From positions 1-63,419 of the IMG/VR virus record IMGVR_UViG_3300026512_000011: 63,419 bases of DNA, one strand, 5' to 3'. The position numbers were made by a program, and so were the translations under genes. The DNA comes from a virus. The first letter of the stretch is position 1. Each line of letters begins with the position of its first letter. Below the pieces are notes generated by a model that saw only the letters and a list, made by a program, of their open reading frames with translations, searched no databases and was not told where the DNA came from. Of this stretch, positions 18,428-27,871 are shown one piece after another.

Positions 18428-18679
18428 CTATCTCCTATTATTCTGATTTCTTTTTACTTCTCCTCTTTTTCTTGGTCGTTGATTTTTTTCTTCAACTTTT
18501 TCCTTTACCTCTATATCATTTGCATTTTTAGTTTCAATTAAATTTCTTTTTTCTATTATCTCGATGTATCCATTATTTAATAAAAATTGAGCTTCCTCTT
18601 CTTTAAGCCAAAATTCAAATCCTGTATTCCTTATCATACCACCATAAAGAATAGGTTTAATTACTTTTACTTTTACCAT
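18428..18679 (-). CDS. Small phage protein, possible head-tail accessory
   Basis: About 83 residues from the second of two adjacent ATGs, the one at best spacing from GGGAGGT; the first ATG is 3 nt upstream. The opening (VKVIKPILYGGMIRNTGFEF, then EEEAQFLLNNGYIEII) matches a common small phage protein placed near connector genes. The C-terminus is a highly charged Lys/Glu/Arg tail. Function unknown. It directly follows a terminator. Confidence 0.55.
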   Translation of the reverse strand: MVKVKVIKPILYGGMIRNTGFEFWLKEEEAQFLLNNGYIEIIEKRNLIETKNANDIEVKEKVEEKNQRPRKRGEVKRNQNNRR

Positions 18680-18701
18680 CATTGACCTCCCATTAACATA
18701 A

Positions 18702-18725
18702 ATAAACCCTCCCAATTAGGGAGGG
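18702..18725 (-). terminator. Intrinsic terminator after the tail tube gene
   Basis: A perfect 7-bp stem (CCCTCCC at 18707-18713, GGGAGGG at 18719-18725) with a 5-nt loop, followed on the minus strand by TTTATTTAT. It closes the tail-tube unit. Confidence 0.8.
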
Positions 18726-18733
18726 CTAATCAA

Positions 18734-19681
18734 TTATTTAAACCAAATTTCTAATTCATCATCACAACCGACTGCTGTAAAATCTATATTAAGAATTCTT
18801 TTACCTTCTCTATCTCCAAGTTTTGTAGAGTTAATAATTGCTTGTGGGATTCTAATTTCTATTATATTTCCTGTTTGATTTCCAATAGTAGCTTTTATTT
18901 CTTGAGGCTCGTTATTAAGAAACTTATCCCAAACATCATATTGAGATGCTAACATTAAATCAGGATTAAGTGAACCTGATGTATTTCTGGCTGTTATTTC
19001 TATATCTCTTACTCCTTCAGATGAATTCATATCATCTCTTTGAGTAAGAGTATTATTAAGATTTACTTCAAATGAAGTAAGAATTGGAGCATAACCTCCC
19101 ATAGTAAGATTTACATTTTTAATGATAGGAGGGATTAATCCAGAATCACAACTAATATTAGGAAAAGATGCATCTTCAGGTTTCACAAATAATCCATTAA
19201 AAGTAAATTGAATCTTACCTACTTGATTAGCTTCAAGTGTTATTTGAGCGTTTCCTCTTGCTCCTAATACTTTATAAAGAACTCCATCAAGATAAGCATA
19301 GAAAGTCATAGATGGAATGTTTTGTGATGTAGGAGTTAATTTATATGCATCAACATCGCCATCATTATCAGTATCAAAAGATTCTAATTTCATACCACAA
19401 GCCTGTAATACTTCTGCTACTTTAGGTAAAATTACATTATCATTAGCATCTACTCCTGCACCTTTTAATTCTACTGAAAAAGTCAATTCTGTATATTTTT
19501 TGGTAGGTAAAGATGCAACTGGAGATAATGATGGTCTAAATAAATTTCTTTCTACTTTTTCTACATTTGGAGTAATATCAAAATCTGATATTTCTATTAA
19601 GTCTGATGTAGTGGGAGATGCATCTACTCCATAAGAAGATTCTAATTTACCTAAAAGTGCTGTTTTTCTTGTTATAGGCAT
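18734..19681 (-). CDS. Major tail tube protein
   Basis: A 315-residue beta-rich protein. The start (RKTALLGKLESSYGVDASPT, then DLIEISDFDITPNVEKVER) and the later FTFNGLFVKPEDASFPN segment are typical of siphovirus major tail proteins. It should stack in hexamers to form the tail tube. It is unusually placed right after the capsid gene and ahead of the connector genes. It has its own promoter-like sequence and is closed by a terminator, suggesting strong separate expression. Confidence 0.82.
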   Translation of the reverse strand: MPITRKTALLGKLESSYGVDASPTTSDLIEISDFDITPNVEKVERNLFRPSLSPVASLPTKKYTELTFSVELKGAGVDANDNVILPKVAEVLQACGMKLESFDTDNDGDVDAYKLTPTSQNIPSMTFYAYLDGVLYKVLGARGNAQITLEANQVGKIQFTFNGLFVKPEDASFPNISCDSGLIPPIIKNVNLTMGGYAPILTSFEVNLNNTLTQRDDMNSSEGVRDIEITARNTSGSLNPDLMLASQYDVWDKFLNNEPQEIKATIGNQTGNIIEIRIPQAIINSTKLGDREGKRILNIDFTAVGCDDELEIWFK

Positions 19682-19715
19682 CTTACACCTCTCTAATATT
19701 ATTTAGTTCAATTTT

Positions 19716-19743
19716 AATTTAAATTATTTCAATTAAATATCAA
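19716..19743 (-). promoter_or_regulatory. Promoter candidate for the tail tube gene
   Basis: On the minus strand TTGATA (19743-19738) and TAAATT (19721-19716) are 16 bp apart, the same spacing as other promoters in this window. It lies between the capsid terminator and the tail-tube start. Confidence 0.55.
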
Positions 19744-19755
19744 GTTTGTTATGAT

Positions 19756-19785
19756 AATAAAAAAGGGAGGCTAAAAGCCTCCCTT
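19756..19785 (-). terminator. Intrinsic terminator after the major capsid gene
   Basis: A 7-bp perfect core stem (GGGAGGC at 19765-19771, GCCTCCC at 19777-19783), extendable by A-T pairs, with a T run on the minus strand. It closes the capsid unit. Confidence 0.85.
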
Positions 19786-19809
19786 ACAAACTACCACTAA
19801 TTATTGTTA

Positions 19810-20913
19810 TTATCTAACATCTTTCAATCTTACCATTGCATTTCCAATTGCAACCTTAAAGTCAATCCTATTCCAAGCCTTAATAAGAACTTGGTGATTT
19901 ACAAAAGCATTTCCACCTTCAGTAGTAGCTTCAATTCCAAATTCTCCTCTATCAAACAAGTAAGCATTCTTATAATCTCCAAAAAGGATATAAGTAGCAT
20001 CAGTATCAGGTGTTCCATCTCCATTAGTATCTATTTGATATACAGGAATCTGTGGGTTTTCAACTACTGGTCTTCCAAAGAGGAGGAGATTTCCACCTTG
20101 AGCTGGAACAGTAAGAAGAGGTCTATCATCTTTATCTTTCAAAGAATAAAGAATTTGCATTCCTTTAGAGTTTACAAGCCAAACTCCTTTACTTCTGTAA
20201 GGTTCAGATACACTTAAAAACGCCTCTACAATGTCATTGTAAGTAAGGTTAGAAGAAAGAGTTTTTTCAGGAATTGAGGAATCGTTAACAAGTCCAACTA
20301 TTGGAATAGTAGAACCATCTCCTTTTGTAATGGCTTCATCTTCAACTTTGGCATATGCCTCTGTAAAGAGTTCTTTAATAGTTTGAGTAAGATTGATAGG
20401 AGTATCTGCAAGCAATTCTCTTGAAATTGCAGTAAATACATCAACTCTTTTAACTGCATAAGTAATTTGTTCAAATGCAGGTTGAGATTCGTTAAATGCA
20501 GAATTTTCAGTTCCCCATTTATAAACAGGTTTAGATGCAACTTTAGGTTGTTCTCCAGCTCTTCCATTTACTTTTATAACCTTAACAAGCGGTCTCATTA
20601 CTCCAACTTTTTCAAGTTCAACAATAAGCTCTTTTCTAAATTCTGTTGGAAGTAAAAATCCACCTTCAGAATCAGTTTGACCACCGAGAGCTTTTACAGT
20701 TGCAAAATCCTTAACAAGAACTGCTTTAACAAATTCTTTCATTTTTTGTTCTGATGGAAGTTTCTCAAACTCTGCTTCTTTTTCTACTGTCTCTTGTGGG
20801 AGAACTTTGTGTTTAACTTCAGCTTGTCCAATTCCAAGCTCTTTAATTGCATTTTCTACTGTTGAAGTTAATAGCTCTTTTAATTCTTCCATAGTAAGTT
20901 CTTTTGTAGCCAT
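19810..20913 (-). CDS. Major capsid protein, HK97 fold
   Basis: A 367-residue HK97-type capsid protein. The N-terminal ~85 residues are helical and charged (a scaffold-like delta region likely removed by the protease). TDSEGGFLLPTEFRKELIVE (~80-100) begins the mature part, followed by the E-loop region (~120-150) and A/P-domain segments (VDVFTAISRELLADTPINL, TQTIKELFTEAYAKVEDEAI, then GDGSTIPIVGLVN). Base use differs slightly from neighbours, as expected for a highly expressed gene (more C/G-ending codons). RBS GGAGGT precedes the ATG. Confidence 0.93.
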   Translation of the reverse strand: MATKELTMEELKELLTSTVENAIKELGIGQAEVKHKVLPQETVEKEAEFEKLPSEQKMKEFVKAVLVKDFATVKALGGQTDSEGGFLLPTEFRKELIVELEKVGVMRPLVKVIKVNGRAGEQPKVASKPVYKWGTENSAFNESQPAFEQITYAVKRVDVFTAISRELLADTPINLTQTIKELFTEAYAKVEDEAITKGDGSTIPIVGLVNDSSIPEKTLSSNLTYNDIVEAFLSVSEPYRSKGVWLVNSKGMQILYSLKDKDDRPLLTVPAQGGNLLLFGRPVVENPQIPVYQIDTNGDGTPDTDATYILFGDYKNAYLFDRGEFGIEATTEGGNAFVNHQVLIKAWNRIDFKVAIGNAMVRLKDVR

Positions 20914-20915
20914 AA

Positions 20916-22394
20916 TTACTTACCTCCGTAAATTTTTTGTTTAATTAGTGTTTGTAAAATTTCTTTAACTTGTTCTGTGTCTATTTTTACTTTAACAACA
21001 TCATCAGCCGATTCGTTTTTTTCTTCTACCTCTCCATTTTGAGAGGGAGAATCGGCTTTAGATTCATTGTTATCTGAATTTATAATATCCTTATCTTCTG
21101 TTTTGTCAATATTCTCTATATTTCTCTTTAATTCTTCTTCTTTTTGTTTAATTACCTTTTCAAGTTCATTAATTTTAGATTCCATTTCTTTAATTTGATT
21201 AAGAAGCTTTTCTATCATCTCTAACTCTCCTTTTATATAAGATTTAAGTTGATTTGCAATTTCTTCTGAATTATGGAGTTTAATAAATTCAATTACAGTT
21301 TCTATATCTACGCCTTTTTCTATATGTTGATTAATTATATCTATTATCGTATAATCTGATTCTTTTTTAGGATTCCATTCAGGAGGAATCATATCAAAAT
21401 CATTCGTATAGTGTTTTGCTAAATGGTCATATACTCCTTGTCTATCATCGGTAGGTAAGTTTTTATAGTATTTCATAAAGAATGCCATAGCTGTTATTAC
21501 TCCTCTTTTTACTACATAAAAATCACCATCTTTTACCCAATGATGAGGATATTTATAAGAAGTAAAATTATCTATTGCATTAGCATCATACCAAGTAAAT
21601 CCTTTTCTGTATTTAATCCAATCAATTGTATCTTTTTCTCCTGAACCATCTTTAGATGCCCATTTTCTTAATGATTCTATTGCTTTTTCTTTATCCCAAG
21701 ATGATTCTTCATCTTTTTTCATATCTTTAGGATGAACTGAATATGAAACTGCATTTTTCTCCACTACATCAAATAATTCCTTATTTAAGAAGATAAAACT
21801 ATCTGTTTTGCAATCATATCCTGTGCATATTGAAATTCCTTTAGATGCCATAACTAATGTAGCTTGAGGATTGGCTGGAACTGGAACAAGTGAAACTTCA
21901 AATAGTTCGGATTTAGTTATAACTCTCCATATTTTGCCTTTAGCTATATCAGATTCAAATTTTTTATAAATTTCAGGAAAGTCTTTTTCTAAATCTGCAA
22001 ATGTTTTACCGAAATAAACTCCATCTTTATCATAACATTCTTTAATTCTAAATCCAATTGATACTGTTTTTATATATCCATTTGATACTAAATATTCAGC
22101 TTTTTTACCTTCTTCTGTGTCTGCAAATACAAATCCTACAATTGGGAAATTATCAAAATCTACTGCTTTTCCGATTGGGAAAGAATGACTATCGTGAGCA
22201 AATAAAAATACTGGATTATTTTTGTAATTAGAGACATCTACTCCTTCAGGAATTACCACATCTCCAACTCTGTCTATTGTATCCGATGTCACTCTAAAAT
22301 AATAAATTTTCTTTTCTTTTTCATTTTCTTTATACTCTTTTACTTGAATAGAATCATCAGAAAAAACAATTCTAATTTTGTCAAGTTTATTCAT
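20916..22394 (-). CDS. Prohead protease (S78) fused to a scaffold-like C-terminus
   Basis: A 492-residue fusion. Residues ~25-185 are an HK97-type prohead protease: DTIDRVGDVVIPEGVD (~38-53), FAHDSHSFPIGKA (catalytic His ~67 or 70), TVSIGFR (catalytic Ser ~112) and ELFEVSLVPVPANPQA. A middle region (~230-345, KGFTWYDANAIDNFTSYKYP and after) is a separate domain I cannot name. The C-terminus (~385-490) is a long coiled coil with an acidic tail, as in internal scaffolds. It would mature the capsid made by the next gene, 3 nt downstream. Confidence 0.87.
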   Translation of the reverse strand: MNKLDKIRIVFSDDSIQVKEYKENEKEKKIYYFRVTSDTIDRVGDVVIPEGVDVSNYKNNPVFLFAHDSHSFPIGKAVDFDNFPIVGFVFADTEEGKKAEYLVSNGYIKTVSIGFRIKECYDKDGVYFGKTFADLEKDFPEIYKKFESDIAKGKIWRVITKSELFEVSLVPVPANPQATLVMASKGISICTGYDCKTDSFIFLNKELFDVVEKNAVSYSVHPKDMKKDEESSWDKEKAIESLRKWASKDGSGEKDTIDWIKYRKGFTWYDANAIDNFTSYKYPHHWVKDGDFYVVKRGVITAMAFFMKYYKNLPTDDRQGVYDHLAKHYTNDFDMIPPEWNPKKESDYTIIDIINQHIEKGVDIETVIEFIKLHNSEEIANQLKSYIKGELEMIEKLLNQIKEMESKINELEKVIKQKEEELKRNIENIDKTEDKDIINSDNNESKADSPSQNGEVEEKNESADDVVKVKIDTEQVKEILQTLIKQKIYGGK

Positions 22395-22433
22395 ATTTCA
22401 CCTCTCATTAAGTTTATTTTCATTTCAATTTAC

Positions 22434-22461
22434 AATGTAATGTTAATATAATTTATGTCAA
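22434..22461 (-). promoter_or_regulatory. Promoter candidate for protease/capsid unit
   Basis: On the minus strand TTGACA (22461-22456) and TACATT (22439-22434) with 16 bp between. It overlaps the stop of the Mu F-like gene and reads into the protease-scaffold and capsid genes. Confidence 0.65.
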
Positions 22462-23238
22462 GTTTAAACTTAATGTTATTTCATTGTTTAATGATTTATG
22501 TGGAGACTTTAACATAAGTATCGTGGCTCTTGAATTCGGGTGGAGAGGGGGGAAAAGTCCCTTACAATTAGTGCAACCTTGTAATGGAATATAAAACTCT
22601 TCAAGATAAAATTTTACTTGATTGTGTATAAGTTTTGATTTAGAATCAGGAGAATTAAAACAAGCTATATACTTTTTATAGTAATATCCTTGAGATACCA
22701 TAAAAGTAAAATATGCAAAGTGAAATGCTCTATATATTTCAGTTTGAGCTATTTCTTTAGAACGCCAAGATTTAAAATCTGAATTGTAATATTCATTGAC
22801 TTTATCTATAAATTCAGATTTTGATATTTCTCCCGATACATACTTTTTATATAGCTTATTAAGAATTTTAATAGTCGTATTTTCTATATAAGTAGCTATT
22901 GTTGTTATTGTAGATGTTGTGTATTGCTCGGATAAATATTGTAATAAATCTTTTGTATAATCTGAATCTGATTCAGCTTTACCTCTATCTAATCCTAATT
23001 TAATAGCATTAACAGATTGTTCTGAATAAAGTTTTATTAATTTTTCTACATATTTAGATGTGTCATAAAAATAACTGTAAGAAATAGAATCTGATTTAAT
23101 GTTTTTTATTACTTCTTTTTGTTGTTGTGAAAAATAAGAACGCAACTTTGAATTAAAATCTTTTATCAATGGAAGAAGTCTTAAATAAATAGATAAACAC
23201 AATTCATTATATTTTGATTTGATTACATTCATATTCAT
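22453..23238 (-). CDS. Mu F-like / SPP1 gp7-like minor head protein
   Basis: A 261-residue protein: helical N-terminal half, then the Mu F-like domain with RSKEIAQTEIYRAFHFAYF (~157-176), a Cys pair (CTNC, ~238-241), and a PPLHPNSRATI motif near the end (family norm HPNCRC). It probably binds the portal inside the capsid and may be ejected with DNA. Its ATG overlaps the portal stop as TAATG with GGAG upstream. Confidence 0.8.
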   Translation of the reverse strand: MNMNVIKSKYNELCLSIYLRLLPLIKDFNSKLRSYFSQQQKEVIKNIKSDSISYSYFYDTSKYVEKLIKLYSEQSVNAIKLGLDRGKAESDSDYTKDLLQYLSEQYTTSTITTIATYIENTTIKILNKLYKKYVSGEISKSEFIDKVNEYYNSDFKSWRSKEIAQTEIYRAFHFAYFTFMVSQGYYYKKYIACFNSPDSKSKLIHNQVKFYLEEFYIPLQGCTNCKGLFPPLHPNSRATILMLKSPHKSLNNEITLSLNLT

Positions 23239-24563
23239 TATTTCTCCATTTCCTTTTTTAAGAGTTCTTTTATTGCCTTATCAATTTGATTCATTTCAGC
23301 CATAAATTCTTCATATATAACATCTTTCATAGAAAGTAATTCATTATCTAATTTTTTCTCATCTTCTTTTTTAGGTCTTCCTTCGGGAAGATTAAGAGGA
23401 GTTATAAATTCATCTCCATATTCATCTTCAATAGGCTGTAATCCTAATAATTGTCTCACCTCATTAACAGTAGCTATTCCAAATGTAGATAATACTTTTG
23501 CTTTTTGGACATTAAGTTGTTCATCTTCAGGAGAAGGAGAATCAAATTTAATTTGATAGTTTTCTTTGGTAATTAAAGGAATTATTTGAGTATTGATTAG
23601 ATATTCTAATTTCTTTAATCTCGGTTTTATACAATATTTAGCAAATAATCTTTGTTGAACTTCTGCTGTTGTTCTGTTAATTGATTCTGTATAATTAAGC
23701 ATAAGAGGAGGAATGTTAAATGCTGTTAAAATATCATATACAGTCCATTTAGATTGATTGATAAATTCATCTGAAGGTTTGGTTGCTATTTCTTGATATT
23801 TCCAATTACCATTTCCCAATATAGCTATATTCCAAGATTTATCTATCCCTTGAAATTTTGAGTTCCAAGATTGCTTTATTTCCTCTATATCTGAATTTGT
23901 TACCTTTCTATCAGTAGTAAGTAATCCAAATGGAACTGCACCATTTTTATAAAAAGCTCTTACATATTTTTTGGCAAAAGTGTGTATATCAAATTCAAGA
24001 GCTATTTTTGATAATGGAGATTCCCCTCTATTTATTTTAGAAGGAGATGGATAAAAATCATAAATAACATCATCTGGAGAATATTTAATTGTTTTACCAT
24101 CAACTTTATACTCAAAATGAGTTAAATTAATATTTGTTCCATCAAATTTAGGTTCTATTGCCCAAGATGGAATAATCCATAATTCGTATAATAATCCAGC
24201 TTTATCTCTTAATTTGTAAATATATCTTTCTCCAAATATATCTATCATTACTTGGAGAATATAAATAAAATCATACCAACTCATAAATCTGTTTGGTTTT
24301 GATAAAAATTTTAAAACTATATCATTGTTGTCTTTTACTTCTTTACCATTTTTATATAAAACAAAAGATTGTTGAGCTACTGTATTGGCTATTAAATTAA
24401 TAGCCGAATAAACAATTGATTCATATCCATATTTCATTAAATTATATTTGTCGTTTTTAAATGACGATAATCCAGCTAAAGAAGATATAGTATTAAATGG
24501 AGTATCAATTGATTTAGCTGTATATTCTTTCTTATCATCTTTAATAACTTTTATTTCAGCCAT
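23238..24563 (-). CDS. Portal protein, HK97 type
   Basis: A 441-residue phage portal. YESIVYSAINLIANTVAQQS (~45-64), FMSWYDFIYILQVMIDIFGE (~92-112), the YDFYPSPSKINRGESPLSKI region and the INRTTAEVQQRLFAKYCIKP stretch (~307-327) are all standard. It forms the dodecameric DNA channel at the capsid vertex. I chose ATG at 24563 with AGAGGT upstream over the GTG six bases earlier. Confidence 0.93.
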   Translation of the reverse strand: MAEIKVIKDDKKEYTAKSIDTPFNTISSLAGLSSFKNDKYNLMKYGYESIVYSAINLIANTVAQQSFVLYKNGKEVKDNNDIVLKFLSKPNRFMSWYDFIYILQVMIDIFGERYIYKLRDKAGLLYELWIIPSWAIEPKFDGTNINLTHFEYKVDGKTIKYSPDDVIYDFYPSPSKINRGESPLSKIALEFDIHTFAKKYVRAFYKNGAVPFGLLTTDRKVTNSDIEEIKQSWNSKFQGIDKSWNIAILGNGNWKYQEIATKPSDEFINQSKWTVYDILTAFNIPPLMLNYTESINRTTAEVQQRLFAKYCIKPRLKKLEYLINTQIIPLITKENYQIKFDSPSPEDEQLNVQKAKVLSTFGIATVNEVRQLLGLQPIEDEYGDEFITPLNLPEGRPKKEDEKKLDNELLSMKDVIYEEFMAEMNQIDKAIKELLKKEMEK

Positions 24564-24607
24564 ATTCACCTCTTAATGTAATTGCTAATATAAAATGTAT
24601 ATGATTG

Positions 24608-25999
24608 TTATAAAAAGTAAACATCTACTTTTTGTGGAATTACAAACCTTAATGCAGTTGCCATAGCTCTATCAGGAGAACGACCAAGTTTATGTTTCTT
24701 TAAATATTTACTGTCTATAAGTTTAAATCTACCTTTGCTATCAAAAGTATATTCCATTGCTAATAATTCATTTTTTAGCATATCATTATCTACAAGTTTT
24801 ACTAATCCAGCATTTATACTTTCTTTTAACATAAAGAATGCTTCAGTAATAATATTCGCATATTTATCATCTTCAAATGCTCTTTCTGAAAAATTAATTG
24901 GATAAACTTTATATCCTTGTTCATCTAATCTATCAACTACTCCAGCTCCTAATCCAGTAGAGTCAACTATTATTTTTGCACCTTTATAATCATTATAAAG
25001 TTTGATGATAAATCCTACAATTTCCATTAAATTTTTATTTTCAAGTTCTATTAACTTTTCCTGTTTAAATCCTTTCCATATTGCTATTACTGTTGAATCT
25101 TCTCCATATCTTGCTATATCTACTGTTATATAATATTCTCCTTTATCATCAGGATTAGGATTATTCATAGCTAATTCTATTTCAGATGGAGAAAACATAC
25201 CAGTCTCTACTGATAAAGGAAATTCCCCTAATATTTTAACTTTCCAATATGTAGAATCTTCTCCATATTTTCTTCTTGCATTTTCCACAAAATCTTCATT
25301 AGGCAAAACTTTATACAAGAAATCTCTATATTTTTTAGGGATTTCATTTATTTCTCCAGTAAATAATGGAGTATCAAATACTGATATTTTGACTTTATAA
25401 TAAGATGGGTCAAATAAAGTTTTATAAAAATGTCCTTCAGGTCTTAAAGGATTGCCTAATACAAGTCTATAATTACAACCACCAGACATATTACCATCTA
25501 AAGCATCCCAAACATAATCTTCTACACTACTTGCCTCATCTATAATTTGCAATTGATATGGAGCGTGTATTCCTTGTATAGCTTCTATTTTTCTTGCTGA
25601 TAAAACAGATGCCCACCATTGTCCTTTAGTTATTTCCCATCTTGTTGATGTAGGTTCGCCAAGTAATTTAATTCTTGCTTTATGATAAAATTCTATAACA
25701 TTTCTCCATATTGAACGATGAACTTGGTCAAATGATGCACCTACAATAGGAATGATAGAATTCGGATGTGTTTGCAAAAACCATATAGTTGTAGCTCCAC
25801 CTAAAAATGATTTACCTGCCCCTGTGCAAGAATACACAGCTACTTTTTTGTATTTCCTCAATGCTAATAAAATTTCTCTTTGTTTTGACCACAACCAAAC
25901 ATTAAATACAGTTGTTATATAAAATACCGGGTCATCTACAAATTTTTGTATAATATGTTTCGGTAATTCTGTTATATCAATTTTATGATTATCTCGCAT
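24608..25999 (-). CDS. terL: Terminase large subunit
   Basis: A 463-residue packaging motor. ATPase: Walker A SCTGAGKS (~57-64), Walker B LQIIDEASS (Asp154, Glu155), motif III near LVLGNPLRPEG (~179-189). RNase H-like nuclease: TVDIARYGED (Asp294), IIVDSTGLGAG (Asp346), and RSPDRAMATAL (Asp443). All catalytic acids are present. It starts 11 nt inside the end of the methyltransferase gene with GGAG upstream. I see no clear small subunit next to it. Confidence 0.95.
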   Translation of the reverse strand: MRDNHKIDITELPKHIIQKFVDDPVFYITTVFNVWLWSKQREILLALRKYKKVAVYSCTGAGKSFLGGATTIWFLQTHPNSIIPIVGASFDQVHRSIWRNVIEFYHKARIKLLGEPTSTRWEITKGQWWASVLSARKIEAIQGIHAPYQLQIIDEASSVEDYVWDALDGNMSGGCNYRLVLGNPLRPEGHFYKTLFDPSYYKVKISVFDTPLFTGEINEIPKKYRDFLYKVLPNEDFVENARRKYGEDSTYWKVKILGEFPLSVETGMFSPSEIELAMNNPNPDDKGEYYITVDIARYGEDSTVIAIWKGFKQEKLIELENKNLMEIVGFIIKLYNDYKGAKIIVDSTGLGAGVVDRLDEQGYKVYPINFSERAFEDDKYANIITEAFFMLKESINAGLVKLVDNDMLKNELLAMEYTFDSKGRFKLIDSKYLKKHKLGRSPDRAMATALRFVIPQKVDVYFL

Positions 26000-26714
26000 T
26001 TACTAACTCCAAAATTCTTTTCTTTGTTATTTCACAATATTCAAGATTTATTTCTATCCCTATCCATCTTCTATTTAATTTCTCACAAGCTACTAAAGTA
26101 GTTCCTGAACCTACAAAACAATCTAAAACTAAATCATTATAATTTGAACTTTTATTGATTATTTGCCCCAATAAAGCAACAGGCTTCTCGTTTTGATGTT
26201 TTTGTTTTTTACCTGCCACTCTATCAAAAAACCATACATCTGACAATCTTTTCCCATTTATAAATTTTCTCCCTTTATTAGCATAGAATATTAATTCATA
26301 TTGTTGACCAAATTGAGCCTTTAAATCTCCTGCTGTCCAATTATTTTTTATCCAAATTATTATATTTTTAAGTTTAAAATATTTTTCAATTTCTTGTTTA
26401 AAAAAATCAACTGTTTTCCAGCTTCCAAAACAATAAAAAGCTGTATCATTTCGTAATATTCTAAATGATAGCTGTATAAATTGTTTAATCAATTCATTAT
26501 TATCATCATTTAAAATAGGACTACAAAACTTATGATTTTTGTTTTTTCTATGATTTGTTTTATACTTAATTAAATAAGGAGGGTCTGTTAATACTAAATC
26601 AATACTTTTATTAGGAAATTTCTTCATAATTTCCAAACAATCTCCACAATACAATATTCCATTTTCAGTTTCAAAATATCTGTTTTCTTTTGGAAATTTA
26701 TCTTTCCAATTCAT
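25989..26714 (-). CDS. DNA N4/N6 methyltransferase (DPPY, beta class)
   Basis: A 241-residue site-specific DNA methyltransferase. The catalytic TDPPY motif is at ~43-47 and the AdoMet motif DCFVGSGTTL at ~198-207, so the order is catalytic then AdoMet (beta class). HQNEKPVALL (~173-182) is the usual pre-motif segment. Methylation of phage DNA would protect against host restriction; the recognised site cannot be told from sequence. It overlaps both neighbours by a few bases. Confidence 0.9.
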   Translation of the reverse strand: MNWKDKFPKENRYFETENGILYCGDCLEIMKKFPNKSIDLVLTDPPYLIKYKTNHRKNKNHKFCSPILNDDNNELIKQFIQLSFRILRNDTAFYCFGSWKTVDFFKQEIEKYFKLKNIIIWIKNNWTAGDLKAQFGQQYELIFYANKGRKFINGKRLSDVWFFDRVAGKKQKHQNEKPVALLGQIINKSSNYNDLVLDCFVGSGTTLVACEKLNRRWIGIEINLEYCEITKKRILELVNAR

Positions 26715-27192
26715 TAAAAACCTCCATACACCTCATAATATTGGCTATCTGGTCGGCTCTTGAATTAAATGGACAACCATTATGTCCTTTAATCCAGCAT
26801 ATTGTAAGTCTAATATATTTCCTTAAATAATCAATCTCTGATAATATCATTTCTATTAAAGTTTTATTACTTCTATATCTCCACTTTCTATTTAAAACTT
26901 TAACTGAATACAGACTATCCGAATATATCACAGCTTTCTTTATTGAAGATAAATTATCCTTAATAAAAAGTAAAGAATAGTAAATTGCCAATAATTCTCC
27001 TTGATTGTTTGTAATATTCTTTAATTGTTTCCCGAATTCAAGTATAATATTACCTCTCTTATTTACTACTATAAATCCTATTCCACATTTGTTTTTGCCA
27101 TAATATTGAGAGCTATCTGTATAAATGTATATTTTAGAATATGGAAATTTTATATTTTCATTTAGCTTGACTGTGAGGTCTGCTTCTTCCAT
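26698..27192 (-). CDS. rnhA: Ribonuclease H
   Basis: A 164-residue type I RNase H with the full catalytic set: Asp26 (IYTDSS), Glu66 (NNQGELLAI), Asp92 (IYSDSLYSV), His137 (IKGHNG) and Asp147 (SRADQIAN). It removes RNA primers or R-loops during phage replication. The ATG lies 31 nt inside the upstream gene, with GAGGAAGA as RBS. Confidence 0.92.
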   Translation of the reverse strand: MEEADLTVKLNENIKFPYSKIYIYTDSSQYYGKNKCGIGFIVVNKRGNIILEFGKQLKNITNNQGELLAIYYSLLFIKDNLSSIKKAVIYSDSLYSVKVLNRKWRYRSNKTLIEMILSEIDYLRKYIRLTICWIKGHNGCPFNSRADQIANIMRCMEVFNELER

Positions 27193-27860
27193 TCTTCCTC
27201 TATCTCCTTTTCTTCTTTATTTTCTATCTCTTCAAGTTCCTCATATACTTCTAATATTTCCTCCATTGTAAGTTGAACTTCATTGTCTTTATCAGCTTCA
27301 TTTAACTTATCTAATCTTGCTATTAAGTCTATAAGTTTAGAATTAAGTTCTATGTATGAGTTTTGAGCTTTCCAATATTCCAATGATTGATTGTCATAAG
27401 TTTCCATATCTTTTCTAACTTTTTTAATTGCCTTTAACATATCCTTTATTTGACTATAAAGAATTTTTCTAATTCCAATTGCTTCATTTTCCTCATCAAG
27501 TTCTATGTTATTAATCTCTGAATATTCCTCTTGTAAATCTTCAGGAAGTTTGGCTGGAAATAAAAATCTTATTTGGGAATTAAGTATATCTATTGATTTT
27601 GTTAATGTTTTGTGAAATGAAATAAGAACATCAGTAGGAATTTCCTCATCTTCTTTTGATAAAGCATTTTCTATCTTTTCTTCTATTTTTGATAAAATTT
27701 TAAAGGAAGTTAAATATCTTTTTAATGCAAGTTTATATGCAATTATTTTAAACTTATCAAATAAATCTCTTGCTTTTCCATCTATTGATTCTGATTCAAG
27801 TTCTGTTAACATATCTCTTATTTTTACTTCCAATTCTGTTAAAAATTTAGGATTATCCAT
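27162..27860 (-). CDS. Helical acidic protein of unknown function upstream of RNase H/terminase
   Basis: A 232-residue, mostly helical protein. The last ~45 residues are very acidic (YEELEEIENKEEKEIEEEW). I see no helix-turn-helix or catalytic motif. It could be a recombination accessory protein given the SbcC-like gene before it, or an atypical terminase small subunit given terminase three genes later. Neither is proven. Confidence 0.5.
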   Translation of the reverse strand: MDNPKFLTELEVKIRDMLTELESESIDGKARDLFDKFKIIAYKLALKRYLTSFKILSKIEEKIENALSKEDEEIPTDVLISFHKTLTKSIDILNSQIRFLFPAKLPEDLQEEYSEINNIELDEENEAIGIRKILYSQIKDMLKAIKKVRKDMETYDNQSLEYWKAQNSYIELNSKLIDLIARLDKLNEADKDNEVQLTMEEILEVYEELEEIENKEEKEIEEEWKKQTSQSS

Positions 27861-27871
27861 ATTTACTCCTA

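Noticed and set aside
19317-20217. Open frames on the plus strand opposite the tail tube and capsid genes
   Set aside because: No ribosome sites, low-complexity Ser/Ile/Phe translations, and complete overlap with strongly supported genes.
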